From Deltaproteobacteria bacterium (lineage in GTDB: Bacteria > Myxococcota_A > Polyangia > Fen-1088), in the NCBI GenBank assembly GCA_016935975.1, contig JAFGPX010000047.1, forward strand, positions 1 to 46,655: 46,655 nt of DNA. Direction: 5' to 3'. Positions within the stretch are counted from its first letter, which is position 1; every line of letters begins with the position of its first letter. The notes under the pieces were generated by a model. That model worked only from the letters and a program-made list of their open reading frames with translations, had not been told where the DNA came from and did not search any database. Of this stretch, positions 7,379 to 17,413 are shown piece after piece. Both the position numbers and the translations under genes were made by a program.

Positions 7379-7612
7379 TCAGTCGCGGCTGTCGCGATCC
7401 TCGCGGATGATTTGCTCGGCCGGGGGGAATGGGTTTCGCGTCTTGGTCGAAAGCAACCGTCGATGCACTCGGTACGGCACCTGCGCGGGGCCCAGCCCGA
7501 CCAATCTGGCCTTGGGCCGTCCCGCGGAGGTGATGACCACCTCCTCGCCCGCCGCCGCTCGCTCGATCAGCGCGGACAATTGCGCCTTCGCCATCCGCAC
7601 GCTTGCGTTCAT
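7379..7612 (-). CDS. Phd/YefM-type antitoxin
   Basis: The 77-residue protein starts MNASVRMAKAQLSALIERA and continues GEEVVITSAGRPKARLV, the N-terminal DNA-binding pattern of Phd/YefM antitoxins. The C-terminal 35 residues, rich in Arg and Pro, would wrap the PIN toxin. ATG 7612 fits the family N-terminus; the frame is open further upstream but the extra sequence has no family character. A perfect GTCAC-CC-GTGAC palindrome lies 14 bp upstream and is a candidate autoregulatory operator. Confidence 0.85.
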   Translation of the reverse strand: MNASVRMAKAQLSALIERAAAGEEVVITSAGRPKARLVGLGPAQVPYRVHRRLLSTKTRNPFPPAEQIIREDRDSRD

Positions 7613-7625
7613 ACCCGTCAGTGTA

Positions 7626-7637
7626 GTCACCCGTGAC
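7626..7637. promoter_or_regulatory. Candidate operator of the antitoxin-toxin operon
   Basis: The 12-bp palindrome GTCACCCGTGAC lies just upstream of the antitoxin ATG (7612). Phd/YefM antitoxins usually repress their own operon by binding short palindromes here. No confident -10/-35 pair was identified, so the role is inferred from position and symmetry. The rest of 7613-7877 shows no gene. Confidence 0.45.
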
Positions 7638-7877
7638 CACCCTCGCAAGGGTTTCCTGCAGATTGTCATGGATGCGACATGCCCGGGCGGGGACCGCTGC
7701 TTCGCCGGTGCCGTCGGCGACCGCGGGAGGATTCGGCGAGCGCGGGCGCGCAGCGAGGGAACGCATCGGGCCTTGACGCTGGCTGGAAACGCCGAGTGGC
7801 GCAATCCATGCGAGGCGAAGCCGAGCCGACGACGAGGGGCGCCAGAAGAGCGAGCGTCGAATGCCGGCGGGCCGTTG

Positions 7878-8516
7878 CTAGAACAGCCGCTCTTCGACGA
7901 CCAGGATGTCGCCGGGCTGGAGCGCGATGTTCGGGGCCCGGCCCTCGGTGATGTCGGCCACGGCGCAGTTCCGGCTTTCCACCGCGCCCTTGACCTCGCG
8001 GCGCAGGGTCACGGAGTTCTTCGAGGCGATGCCGGTGAAGCCGCCGGCCGCGGCGATGGCGTCCACGATGGTCATGTTGGTGAAGTAGGCGACCGAGCCA
8101 GGGTTCTGCACCTGGCCGATGACCGACACCTTGCGGCTGTTCCACTCCTTGACCATCAAGGATACCTGCGGGTTCTTCAGGTAGCCGTCCTTGAGCTTGG
8201 TCGAGATGAGTTGCTGGATGTCGCCGCTGCGCAGGCCCACGACCGAGAGGCGGCCGGCGAAGGGATAGTCGATGGTGCCGTCGGCGGCGATGCGGTAGGC
8301 GCCGGACAGGTCGGGCTCGCCGAACACGCGCACCTCGAACACGTCGTCGATGCCCAGGCGCTCTTCGGGCATCATCTCGATCCCCTGGACCGGCGTGCTG
8401 GGCGGCGGCTGGCGGCCGGCGCACGCGGCGGCGGAGAGCACGCAGACGAGCAGGAAACCGCGCGCACACCGCGCTGCGCCTGCTGTGTCGGATCCCTTTC
8501 GCATCGGCGAACGCAA
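7878..8516 (-). CDS. Wza-type polysaccharide export lipoprotein
   Basis: The 212-residue protein has a lipoprotein signal (hydrophobic stretch then LSAAACAG, lipid-bearing Cys about residue 33), a Poly_export domain (RLGIDDVFEVRVFGEPDLSG from about 53, with IAADGTIDYPFAGRL) and one SLBB domain (KVSVIGQVQNPGSVAYF from about 129). Wza-type proteins form the periplasmic and outer-membrane channel for capsule or exopolysaccharide. At about 210 residues it has one SLBB and lacks the C-terminal outer-membrane helix region of E. coli Wza, like many short homologues. ATG 8504 (Met5) is an alternative start. No Wzc-type kinase is nearby in the window. Confidence 0.88.
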   Translation of the reverse strand: MRSPMRKGSDTAGAARCARGFLLVCVLSAAACAGRQPPPSTPVQGIEMMPEERLGIDDVFEVRVFGEPDLSGAYRIAADGTIDYPFAGRLSVVGLRSGDIQQLISTKLKDGYLKNPQVSLMVKEWNSRKVSVIGQVQNPGSVAYFTNMTIVDAIAAAGGFTGIASKNSVTLRREVKGAVESRNCAVADITEGRAPNIALQPGDILVVEERLF

Positions 8517-8660
8517 AGGTTAGCCGAGCAACTGCGTCATGTCGAGGGAAGGGGGCTTTGCCTCCGATCGACCTCGCTCTGGCTCGGTGGCGTGAGGCTC
8601 CCCTTCGTGAGCTTCTGCGCCGCCGGATTGTCGGCTAGACTCTGGCGGTCAGGGTCGCTC

Positions 8661-9023
8661 ATGACGCATCCGAAGGAACGCCGCTCCGCGCCTCGCTATG
8701 CCGTGGTTGTCGAGGTCACGTTCGACAGCGAGCACAATTTCTACACCGGGTTGACGCAGGATCTGAGCAACAGCGGGCTGTTCGTGGCCACGCAGAGCGC
8801 GTGCCCGATCGGCGAGCGGGTTCATGTGAAGATGACCCTGCCGACCGCGCCCGCGCCGGTCGAGGCGCTGACCGAGGTGCGCTGGGTGCGCACGCGGGAC
8901 GTTCCGGGCGGCGGCGGCAAGGCCGGGCTTGGGCTCATGTTCGTGCAGATGTCGTCGCAGGCCAAGGAGGCCGTCAAGGCGTTCCTGCAGCAGCGCGAGT
9001 CGATCTTTTTCGACGCGGATTGA
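8661..9023 (+). CDS. PilZ-domain protein, myxobacterial type
   Basis: This 120-residue single-domain protein has ERRSAPRYAVVVEVTF at the start (the RxxxR c-di-GMP-binding region, here RRSAPR) and TQDLSNSGLFVAT at about 33-45, corresponding to the (D/N)xSxxG motif. The pattern fits the PilZ subfamily expanded in Myxococcus. Such proteins couple cyclic-di-GMP to motility, polysaccharide or transcription, but no partner is evident here. It is convergent with the helicase gene, 7 nt away. Whether it still binds c-di-GMP depends on residues that cannot be judged without alignment. Confidence 0.85.
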   Translation: MTHPKERRSAPRYAVVVEVTFDSEHNFYTGLTQDLSNSGLFVATQSACPIGERVHVKMTLPTAPAPVEALTEVRWVRTRDVPGGGGKAGLGLMFVQMSSQAKEAVKAFLQQRESIFFDAD

Positions 9024-9030
9024 GGGTTTC

Positions 9031-11679
9031 CTACCGGCCGATGCGGACCAGCTCGATGAGCGGGGCGCTTTCTTGGCCGGGGGCCAAGGGCTCGGTCAAG
9101 TCGATGCGCGCGTGGATGGCGAAATCCTCGTCGCCCTCGGGATCGACGATGATTTGCTGCGCCTCCCAGACGCGCGGCGCGGCTTCGGCGAGCACGGTCT
9201 TGCGCGGGCTGCGCGCCAGGGGAGTGACGAGGATCTTTTCGTGCTCGGCGAAGTAGGGCGCGACCTCGGCGGTCAGGCGCTCGGCCGTCCACGCCCCCGC
9301 CTCGCCGTCGCGCAGGGCGGCCAGGGCCTCGGCGAAATCGCGGCGGGCCAGGGCGCCGAGCAGGCGGTGCAGCTCGGCGCGCACGCGCGCCACGAAGGCC
9401 CGTGCATCCGCGGCCGGGTCGCGCGGCCGTTGCGGCTCGCGCGGCTCGGCGGCCGCGACCGGGGCGCGCATCTCTTCCCATTCCTCGAGCAGGCTCGAGT
9501 CCACGGATCGCACCACGCCGCCCAGGCTGGCGACCAGATCCTCGACGGCCTCGCTGCGGAAGCGCAGGGGCACGGACTGGTTGAGGGCGCGGAAGGCTTC
9601 CGACAGATAGCGCAGAAGTACGCCCTCGAAGCGCTGGATGCCGAGGTCGCGCACGTAGTCGTGGAAGCTGCAGAACCGCTCGAGGATCTCTCGCGCCACG
9701 GACTTCGGGGCGATGTTGTCCTCGCCCACCCACGGGTGCTTGTCGGCAAACGCGTTGAAGGTCTCGTAGATGAAGTCGCGGTTGGGCTTGGGCCACTCGA
9801 GCTTGTCCAGCTCCTCCATGCGTTGCTCGTACTCCACGCCCTGCGCCTTGAGGGCCTCGACGGTTTCGCCCTTGAGCTTGTCGAGCTGGGCGAAGAGCAC
9901 GGGCCGCGGGTTTTCCAGAATCGCCTCGACCAGGGACAGCACGTCGAGGGCGTAGCTCTCCGAGGCCGGATCGAGCAGCGCGAGCGTATCCACGAGGTAG
10001 AGCGCCAGCGTGTGGTGCAGCGAGAAGTCGTCTTGCAGCGTGGGGCTCGGCACCGGGTGCGGGCATCGCGCACGCTTGTCTAAGACCACGTCGATGAGGC
10101 CGGCCTTGCGCAGGACCCTGAAGCACAGGGCCGCGGTCCGGCGGTGCCGGGCCTTGAGCACCTCGCTGTCGTGGCAGTTGGCGATGAGATCGAGCAGCTT
10201 GCGGTAGCCGCCGCCGCGCCGGGGATCGCCGGTCTCGCCTTGCAGCAGCGAAAGCAGCAAGCCGTGGCTTACGGCGAAGCGCGATTCCAGCGGCTCGGGC
10301 GTGCCGCCCGCCAAGCGCTCGAACGTGCCGCGGTCGAAGTGCACGTAGCCCTTCTGCGGCGGCTTCTGCATGTGCACCTTCTTGCCCCCGGCGGCCTTGG
10401 CCCGCAGGCGCAGGTTCTCGACGATGTGCGCCGGCGCCTGCGCCACGACCCAGCCGCGCTCGTCGAAGCCCTTGCGCCCGGCGCGGCCGGCGATCTGCTT
10501 GAACTCGCGCACCGAGAGGATCGCGTCCTTCTGCCCGTCGTACTTGCACAGCCGCGAAAACAGCACGGTGCGAATCGGGATGTTCACGCCCACGCCCAGG
10601 GTGTCGGTGCCGCTAATCACCTTGAGCAGCCCTTGTTGGCTCAAGCGCTCGACGATGCGGCGGTAGCGCGGCAAGAGCCCGGCGTGGTGCAGCCCGATTC
10701 CGTGGCGCAGAAAGCGCTGCAGCTCCTTGCCGTAGGGGCTGCCCCAGCGCTCGCCGGCCAGGGCCTGCTTGATGGCTTCCTTTTCCGGCTTGCCGAGGAC
10801 GTCGACCGACATCAGATTCTGCACTTCCTCGGCGGCCGCGCGCTGGGTGAAGTTCACCAGGTAGATGGGCGCGCGATCCTGGCGGACGAGGTCGGCGATG
10901 GTTTCGTGCAAGGGGATCTCGCGGTACTCGAACTCGAGCGGCACGGGGCGGACGGCGCCGCGCACGCTCGCCACCGGGCGGCCGGTGAAATCGGCGAGCT
11001 TGGTTTCGATGGCCGTGGTGTCGCCCAGCGTGGCCGACATGAGCAGGAAGGTCGCGTCTCGAAGCACGCACAGCGGTATCTGCCAGGCGATGCCACGCTC
11101 GCGATCGCCGTAGTAGTGGAACTCGTCCATCACCACGTAGTCCGCCGGCACACCGTGATGGGAGGGGAAGGGTGGGGGACCCCACCCTTTCCCCTCCCAA
11201 TCCCTCCCGCGACGGTCCGCCACGCGCGGCGCTGGCAGAGCCGGCGGGCTCCCCACGCGGCTGCGGCGCAGGGCCATGTTGGCCAAGATCTCGGCGGTGC
11301 CGACCAGAATCGGCGCGCCGCTGTTCACCGTGGCGTCGCCGGTGACGAGGCCCACGTGCTCGGGCCCGAAGCAGGCGCACAGAGCGAAGAACTTCTCGTT
11401 GACCAGGGCCTTGACCGGGCAGCTGTAGAACCCGGTCTTGCCTTCGCACAGGGCCTTGAAAAGCAGGGCGGTCGCCACTAGCGACTTGCCCGAGCCGGTC
11501 GGCGTGGCCAGCACCACGTGCTTGCCCGCCAGGATCTCGAACAGCGCCTCCTCCTGCGCCGGATAGAGCGCAAGGCCGAGGCCGGCGACGTAGTCGAGAA
11601 AGCGGGCGAGGATTTGCTCGCTTTCTGCGGGCTCGGCCGGCGGCGAAAGCGGCCTTCCTGTCGCGGGCTCGACCGTCAT
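9031..11679 (-). CDS. DEAD/DEAH-box helicase with DUF3516-type C-terminus
   Basis: The 882-residue protein is a superfamily-2 RNA-helicase-like ATPase. Visible motifs: Q-like region LALYPAQEEAL at 36-46, Walker A ATPTGSGKS at 58-66, CPVKALVNEKFF, TAEILANMALR, the DEFHYY box near 184, LLMSATLGD and the motif VI region QIAGRAGRKG. The long C-terminal half matches the DUF3516 helicases of actinobacteria and myxobacteria. Between motif Ib and DEFHYY there are about 35 extra residues (about 139-175) encoded by an interspersed palindromic repeat; actinobacterial homologues as recalled have only a short loop here. ATG 11679 lies 7 nt after the kinase stop, so the two genes are probably cotranscribed. 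The RNA substrate is unknown. Confidence 0.9.
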   Translation of the reverse strand: MTVEPATGRPLSPPAEPAESEQILARFLDYVAGLGLALYPAQEEALFEILAGKHVVLATPTGSGKSLVATALLFKALCEGKTGFYSCPVKALVNEKFFALCACFGPEHVGLVTGDATVNSGAPILVGTAEILANMALRRSRVGSPPALPAPRVADRRGRDWEGKGWGPPPFPSHHGVPADYVVMDEFHYYGDRERGIAWQIPLCVLRDATFLLMSATLGDTTAIETKLADFTGRPVASVRGAVRPVPLEFEYREIPLHETIADLVRQDRAPIYLVNFTQRAAAEEVQNLMSVDVLGKPEKEAIKQALAGERWGSPYGKELQRFLRHGIGLHHAGLLPRYRRIVERLSQQGLLKVISGTDTLGVGVNIPIRTVLFSRLCKYDGQKDAILSVREFKQIAGRAGRKGFDERGWVVAQAPAHIVENLRLRAKAAGGKKVHMQKPPQKGYVHFDRGTFERLAGGTPEPLESRFAVSHGLLLSLLQGETGDPRRGGGYRKLLDLIANCHDSEVLKARHRRTAALCFRVLRKAGLIDVVLDKRARCPHPVPSPTLQDDFSLHHTLALYLVDTLALLDPASESYALDVLSLVEAILENPRPVLFAQLDKLKGETVEALKAQGVEYEQRMEELDKLEWPKPNRDFIYETFNAFADKHPWVGEDNIAPKSVAREILERFCSFHDYVRDLGIQRFEGVLLRYLSEAFRALNQSVPLRFRSEAVEDLVASLGGVVRSVDSSLLEEWEEMRAPVAAAEPREPQRPRDPAADARAFVARVRAELHRLLGALARRDFAEALAALRDGEAGAWTAERLTAEVAPYFAEHEKILVTPLARSPRKTVLAEAAPRVWEAQQIIVDPEGDEDFAIHARIDLTEPLAPGQESAPLIELVRIGR
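11155..11242. repeat. In-frame palindromic repeat inside the helicase gene
   Basis: The segment begins GTGATGGGAGGGGAAGGG, contains an 18-bp near-perfect hairpin (11161-11200) and ends with CCCTCCCGCGACGGTCCGCC and a GCTGGCAGAGCCG block. It aligns with 46585-46655 in hflX, and part of it with 25856-25890. Read on the minus strand it keeps the helicase frame open and encodes LPAPRVADRRGRDWEG and SHHG, resembling the hflX copy [16 protein letters not shown] and SHH. Confidence 0.88.
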
Positions 11680-11686
11680 GCCGCCA

Positions 11687-13315
11687 TCACTCGGCCGGCG
11701 GCCTCGGCACGGGCACGAGCCGGAACGACGCCTGCAAGCGCACCTCGCGGTCGTAGCGCAGCTCCTGCACCGCCGGCGCGTAGCCGTCCTTGTGCACCTC
11801 GATGCGGTGCCGGCCATGGTCGCGCCGGACCTCGACCACGGCCGGCGTGGTGCCGGGCACCTTGCGCCCGTCGACATAGACGTCGGCGCCGCCCGGCTCG
11901 CTGACAACGTCGACGAAGGCGGGCCGGAAGTAGACGGCGGCCACCTGCAGGGGCATGACGTAGACGTGGATCGAGAAGAGGGTGCTGGCCACGAGGGCGC
12001 CGAAAATCAGGAGGGCCCAGCCCAGGTTGTGCCGGGCCTGGGCCGCGCGCCGCAGGTCGGGCGAGGTCGGCCGGCGCCGCGTGCGGTCGGCCGGCTGCGG
12101 CCGTGGGAAGCGCTGGCCGGCCCCGGCGCCAAGTGGCGACGGGACGGGAACGCGGGGGGCGGTCGGGCCGGCGGCGACCGGCAACGGCGGCGGCTGGGCA
12201 GGCGAGCTCGGCAGCGCCGGCAACCTCGGTCCCTGGGGCGGCAAGGGCAGGGGCACGTCCGGCACCGTGACGTCTTCCCACAGGTTCGGCACGAGGCTGA
12301 TGAACTTCGACGGCAGCTTGTGCTCCGTCTTGGCGTCCGGGGGCATGAGCGAGGCGAGCAGGCGCTTGAGCTCCGTGGCTTCGCCGTTCTTCGGCCGCTT
12401 GACCGTGGCCAGGGCCTCGCGGCAGGCGAGGACGAAGGCGCGCGCGTCGGGGAAACGGTCGCGCGGGTCGGGCGCCAGCGCCGCGGACAGCAGGCGGTCG
12501 ATGGCCGGCGGGACGTCGGGCCGGTAGCGCTGGGGCGAGGCCACGATGCCCGAGGCCGCTTTCAGATAGTCGTCGGGCGTGCCCGAAAGGTGGCGCAGGG
12601 GGCTGCCCGTGCACAGCTCGAAGGCCACGGCGCCCAGAGAGAAGACGTCGCTGCGCCGGTCGGTGGGCGCGCCGCGCGCCTGCTCGGGCGAAATGTAGCC
12701 GAGCTCGCCCTTGAGCGAGGGCACGACCGAGCTGTCCGTCTTGCGCTTGGCCACGCCGAAGTCGGAGAGCTTCACCTCGCCGGCGTAGGACAGAAGGATG
12801 TTCGACGGCGAGATGTCGCGGTGGACCAGCCCCAGCGGCTGGCCGTCGCTGCCGCGCAGCTCGTGCGCGAAATGCACGCCCTCGGCCGCCTCGCCCAGGA
12901 TGTACAGGCTGACGGCGTCGTCGAGGCGCTTGCCCGGGAGCAATCGGCTGCCGCGCGCGCAGTGCTCCATGAGCGCGCCCAGGTCGCGGCCGTCGACGTA
13001 TTCGAGCACGATGAAGTACTCGCCGTCGGCCGACAGCCCCAGGTCGTGGATCTGCACGATGTTCTTGTGCGACAGCGAGGCGTGGATGCGCGCCTCTTGC
13101 TGCAGCATCTGCACGAAACGCATGTCCTCGGCCAGGCGGGGCAGCACGCGCTTGATGACCACCAGCTTCTCGAAGCCTTCCTCGCCCCGGGCCCGGCCCA
13201 GGTAAAGCTCGGCCATGTCGCCGACCGCGAAGCGCTCGAAAAGCTCGTAGTGTCCGAGCCGGCCGCGCGGCAGAAGCGGCACAGGGGTGCCCCTGGCTGG
13301 TGTTGAGCCGCTCAT
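11687..13315 (-). CDS. Ser/Thr protein kinase with transmembrane segment and PEGA domain
   Basis: The 542-residue protein has an N-terminal Hanks-type kinase domain (about 20-290): VVIKRVLP supplies the ATP-binding lysine, HRDISPSN the catalytic loop and DFGVAK the metal-binding site. HRDISPSN rather than HRDLKPEN is typical of myxobacterial kinases. A Pro-rich linker (about 350-430) leads to one membrane helix (WALLIFGALVASTLFSIHVY, about 440-460) and an external PEGA-like domain (EPGGADVYVDGRKVPGTTPA, then HRIEVHKDGYAP). It is a likely membrane sensor kinase. Its stop is 7 nt before the helicase start, which makes the helicase a candidate functional partner. It is divergent from the beta-lactamase-like gene. 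Confidence 0.92.
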   Translation of the reverse strand: MSGSTPARGTPVPLLPRGRLGHYELFERFAVGDMAELYLGRARGEEGFEKLVVIKRVLPRLAEDMRFVQMLQQEARIHASLSHKNIVQIHDLGLSADGEYFIVLEYVDGRDLGALMEHCARGSRLLPGKRLDDAVSLYILGEAAEGVHFAHELRGSDGQPLGLVHRDISPSNILLSYAGEVKLSDFGVAKRKTDSSVVPSLKGELGYISPEQARGAPTDRRSDVFSLGAVAFELCTGSPLRHLSGTPDDYLKAASGIVASPQRYRPDVPPAIDRLLSAALAPDPRDRFPDARAFVLACREALATVKRPKNGEATELKRLLASLMPPDAKTEHKLPSKFISLVPNLWEDVTVPDVPLPLPPQGPRLPALPSSPAQPPPLPVAAGPTAPRVPVPSPLGAGAGQRFPRPQPADRTRRRPTSPDLRRAAQARHNLGWALLIFGALVASTLFSIHVYVMPLQVAAVYFRPAFVDVVSEPGGADVYVDGRKVPGTTPAVVEVRRDHGRHRIEVHKDGYAPAVQELRYDREVRLQASFRLVPVPRPPAE

Positions 13316-13381
13316 CGACGCCCCGCTTGTCCGACCACGTTGCCGGTCATGGTGAAACTGAAACCTGATAACTTGCGGCCA

Positions 13382-14494
13382 ATGCCCCCGGATTTCAATA
13401 GCCTCGGACGCCTCGTTTCAGCCGCTATTGAAGAGCGCGTTATTCCCGGGCTGGCGATCGCGGTGGCCCACGAGGGACAGGCCCGCCTGCAGGCGGCCTA
13501 TGGGCTGCGCCAGATCGAGCCCGCGCCTCTGCCGGCGTCTTTGGCGACCGTCTACGATCTCGCGTCGCTGACCAAGGCGCTCGTGACCAGCGTGCTGGTG
13601 ATGAAGGGGGTGGAACGGGGGCGCTTGCATCTCGATGGGCCGATGGGCGAGCACCTGCCCGAGCTCGCGGATCGGCCCGCGGCGACCCTGCGGCGCGCCC
13701 TGGCGCACGCCGCGGGATTCGCCGCGCACCGCAAGTTCTACGAGAAGCTGTTCGCCGAGAATGGGCCTGCGCCCGCGCATCGCGCGGCCGTCGTCGCTGC
13801 GGCCGCGGCCGAGCCGCTCGCGTACGAGCCGGGCGGCCGTTCGCTCTATTCCGACCTCGGTTTCATCCTGCTCGGCGCGCTCGTCGAGCGGGCGTTGGGC
13901 GCGCGGCTCGATGTCCTGGCCGCATCGGAGGTATTCCGTCCCCTGGGGCTTGCCGGTCTGCGCTTCGTCGAGTTGCCCGGCGCGCACCCCGGCCCCGAGG
14001 TGGCGCCGACCGAGCGCTGTGCCGTGCGTGGGCGCATGGTCGCGGGCGAGGTCCACGACCTCAATGCCTACGCCATGGGCGGCATCGCGGGCCATGCCGG
14101 GCTCTTCGGCAGTGTCGGCGATGTTCTGCAGCTCGCGCTCGCCCTGGGCGCGGCGTACCACGGGCGCGGCCTGGGGGGCGCCGCGCCGCTTCTCGACGCG
14201 GCGGTGCTGCGCGAGTTCTGGCGGCCCTCGGGCGTTGCCGGCTCGACCTGGCGGCTGGGCTGGGACGGCCCGGCCGCGCAGGGATCGCTGGCCGGGTCGC
14301 TCCTGGCGCGCGGGGCGGTCGGGCACCTGTCGTTTTCCGGCTGCTCGCTGTGGCTCGATCCCGAGCAGGAAACCTGCGTGGTCGTGCTGTGCAACCGCAT
14401 CCACCCCGAGGCGCGCGACGACCCGCGCTTCCGCGCCCTGCGCCCGCGGATTTGCGACGAAGCTCTGCGCGCCATCGGCTACCAGGCGAGGTAA
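13382..14494 (+). CDS. Serine beta-lactamase-like protein (class C/esterase fold)
   Basis: The 370-residue protein belongs to the beta-lactamase/DD-peptidase superfamily Pfam Beta-lactamase. The nucleophile motif S-x-x-K is seen as SLTK near 61-64, the Y-x-N-equivalent as YSD in GGRSLYSDLGFILLG near 160, and a third motif as HLSFSG near 316. No signal peptide is obvious, unlike true periplasmic lactamases, so a cytoplasmic esterase or peptidase is as likely as an antibiotic-resistance enzyme. ATG 13382 gives a start close to the domain; 13349 (ATG) and 13340 (TTG) are upstream alternatives and none has a clear ribosome-binding site. Confidence 0.82.
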   Translation: MPPDFNSLGRLVSAAIEERVIPGLAIAVAHEGQARLQAAYGLRQIEPAPLPASLATVYDLASLTKALVTSVLVMKGVERGRLHLDGPMGEHLPELADRPAATLRRALAHAAGFAAHRKFYEKLFAENGPAPAHRAAVVAAAAAEPLAYEPGGRSLYSDLGFILLGALVERALGARLDVLAASEVFRPLGLAGLRFVELPGAHPGPEVAPTERCAVRGRMVAGEVHDLNAYAMGGIAGHAGLFGSVGDVLQLALALGAAYHGRGLGGAAPLLDAAVLREFWRPSGVAGSTWRLGWDGPAAQGSLAGSLLARGAVGHLSFSGCSLWLDPEQETCVVVLCNRIHPEARDDPRFRALRPRICDEALRAIGYQAR

Positions 14495-14518
14495 AGTGGC
14501 GCGCGCAAGGCGAGTTCC

Positions 14519-16162
14519 ATGAAGATCGCGCTCGGCCAGATCGATCCGACCATCGGCGATTTCGCCGGCAACCTGCGCCTCATCGAGCAAGCGGCGGCGG
14601 GCGCGCGCCGGGCGGGCGCCGATCTGTTGGTTCTGCCCGAGCTCGCCCTGTGCGGCTATCCGCCGCGCGATCTTCTCGAGCGGGATGCCTTCTTGGCGGC
14701 GAGCGACCGGGCCCTGGAGCGCCTGGTGGCAAACACGCGGGACGGGCTGGCCATTTTGGTCGGCTTTCCCGAAACCCTGCCTGCGCCCAAAGCCGGCCGC
14801 CGCCTGGCCAACGCGGCCGCGCTCGTCGAGGACGGACACGTCGTGGCCATCCGGCGCAAGTCGCTTCTGCCCTTCTACGACGTGTTCGACGAGTGGCGCT
14901 ACTTCGAGCCGGCAGAGAGCATCGCGCCCGTGCCCTTCCGCGGCCACGGTCTCGGGATCTCGATCTGCGAGGACATCTGGAACGACGGCGATTTCTGGCC
15001 GCAACCGCTCTACCGCGAGGATCCCATCGCCAAGCTGGTGTCGGCCGGCGCGGACGTGCTGGTCAACATCGCGGCCTCGCCCTACACCGTCGGCAAGCGC
15101 CACCTGCGGCCGCGCATGCTCGGCGCCGTGGCCAAGCACTGGCGGCGGCCGCTCGTGTTCGTCAATCAGGTCGGCGGCCAGGACGACCTGGTGTTCGACG
15201 GATCGAGCCTGGCCTTCGACGCGCGCGGCGAGATCGTGGCGCGCGCGGCGGAGCATCGCGAGGATCTGGTCGTGGTGGACGTCGAGGCGGGCCGGGGGGA
15301 CATGCGGCCCTTCGTCGCGTCCGACGCGCGTTCGGCGCTCGAGGCCCTGGTGCTGGGCACGCGCGACTATGCCCGCCGCTGCGGCTTCGCCGGCGCGCTG
15401 GTCGGGCTGTCCGGCGGCATCGACTCGGCGGTGGTGGCGTGCATCGCCAGCCGGGCCTTGGGGGCGCCGAACGTCCTCGGCGTGGCCATGCCGTCGCGCT
15501 ACTCGTCGGAACATTCGCGGCGCGACGCCGCGGACTTGGCGAAAAACCTCGGCATCGAGTTCCGCGAGATCGCCATCGAGCCCATGTTCGCGGCCTACCT
15601 CGAGGCGCTGGCCCCGGCCTTTGCCGGCCGCCCGCCCGACGTGACCGAGGAGAACCTGCAGGCGCGCATCCGCGGCGCGCTTCTCATGGCCCTGTCGAAC
15701 AAGTTCGGCAAGCTCCTGCTTTCGACCGGCAACAAGAGCGAGATCGCCACCGGCTACTGCACGCTCTACGGCGACACCAACGGCGGCCTGGCGGTGATCT
15801 CCGACGTCCCGAAGATGCTGGTCTACGGGATCGCGCGCGAGATCAATGCCGAGCATCCCGATATCCCAGAATCGACGCTGACCAAGCCGCCGTCGGCCGA
15901 GCTGCGCCCCGGCCAGGTCGACCAGGACAGCCTGCCGCCCTACGATGTGCTCGACCAGATCCTGCAGGCGCACGTCGAGGAGGGCCTGGACGCACAGGCA
16001 CTGGTGGCCAAGGGCTTCGAGCCGTCCGTGGTCGAGAAGGTGCTTCGCCTGGTTCGCGTGTCCGAGTACAAGCGCCGGCAACTGCCGCCCGGCCTGAAGA
16101 TCACCGGCAAGGCGTTCGGCACGGGTCGCCGCTACCCGATCGCGCAGGGATTTCGCGGCTAG
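14519..16162 (+). CDS. nadE: Glutamine-dependent NAD+ synthetase
   Basis: This enzyme makes NAD+ from deamido-NAD+ with ATP and ammonia released from glutamine. The N-terminal nitrilase-type glutaminase domain (1 to about 255) has its Glu-Lys-Cys triad in LVLPELALCGYPPRD, IRRKSLLPFYDVFDE and GISICEDIW. The C-terminal synthetase domain has the PP-loop SGGIDSAVVA near 298 and the STGNKSEIATGYCTLYGD segment. The length (547) is normal for the two-domain bacterial form. It starts 24 nt after the beta-lactamase-like gene and may be cotranscribed with it. A palindromic repeat follows the stop. Confidence 0.96.
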   Translation: MKIALGQIDPTIGDFAGNLRLIEQAAAGARRAGADLLVLPELALCGYPPRDLLERDAFLAASDRALERLVANTRDGLAILVGFPETLPAPKAGRRLANAAALVEDGHVVAIRRKSLLPFYDVFDEWRYFEPAESIAPVPFRGHGLGISICEDIWNDGDFWPQPLYREDPIAKLVSAGADVLVNIAASPYTVGKRHLRPRMLGAVAKHWRRPLVFVNQVGGQDDLVFDGSSLAFDARGEIVARAAEHREDLVVVDVEAGRGDMRPFVASDARSALEALVLGTRDYARRCGFAGALVGLSGGIDSAVVACIASRALGAPNVLGVAMPSRYSSEHSRRDAADLAKNLGIEFREIAIEPMFAAYLEALAPAFAGRPPDVTEENLQARIRGALLMALSNKFGKLLLSTGNKSEIATGYCTLYGDTNGGLAVISDVPKMLVYGIAREINAEHPDIPESTLTKPPSAELRPGQVDQDSLPPYDVLDQILQAHVEEGLDAQALVAKGFEPSVVEKVLRLVRVSEYKRRQLPPGLKITGKAFGTGRRYPIAQGFRG

Positions 16163-16188
16163 GCACGCCCAATCGCGCCGACGGCGGA

Positions 16189-16252
16189 AGGGCGCAATGA
16201 ATTGCGCCCCTACGCCAGATGGATCCCGTAGGGGCGCGATTCATCGCGCCCT
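16189..16252. repeat. Paired palindromic repeats between nadE and leuB
   Basis: Two 26-bp arms, 16189-16214 and 16227-16252, are inverted copies with two differences. Each arm is itself palindromic (GGGCGCAATGAATTGCGCCC and GGGCGCGATTCATCGCGCCC) and each ends in GGGGCG...CTACG-type sequence. A related single copy lies at 28391-28418. The structure could act as a terminator for nadE, but no T-run follows. Confidence 0.92.
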
Positions 16253-16294
16253 GTGACTGGCCACGCCAATTCCGTGTGCTAGGAGAAGGTCGCC

Positions 16295-17353
<1,059 letters not shown>

Positions 17354-17413
17354 CCAGGACGAGGGACGCAAAAAGGCGCGAAGGCGAGCGCCCGTGAACT
17401 AGAATCGCCCGCA

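Noticed and set aside
8822..10549. Long minus-strand frame overlapping the helicase
   Set aside because: It is an Arg/Ala-rich alternative frame of the helicase gene with no motifs, and it runs through the antisense of the PilZ gene.
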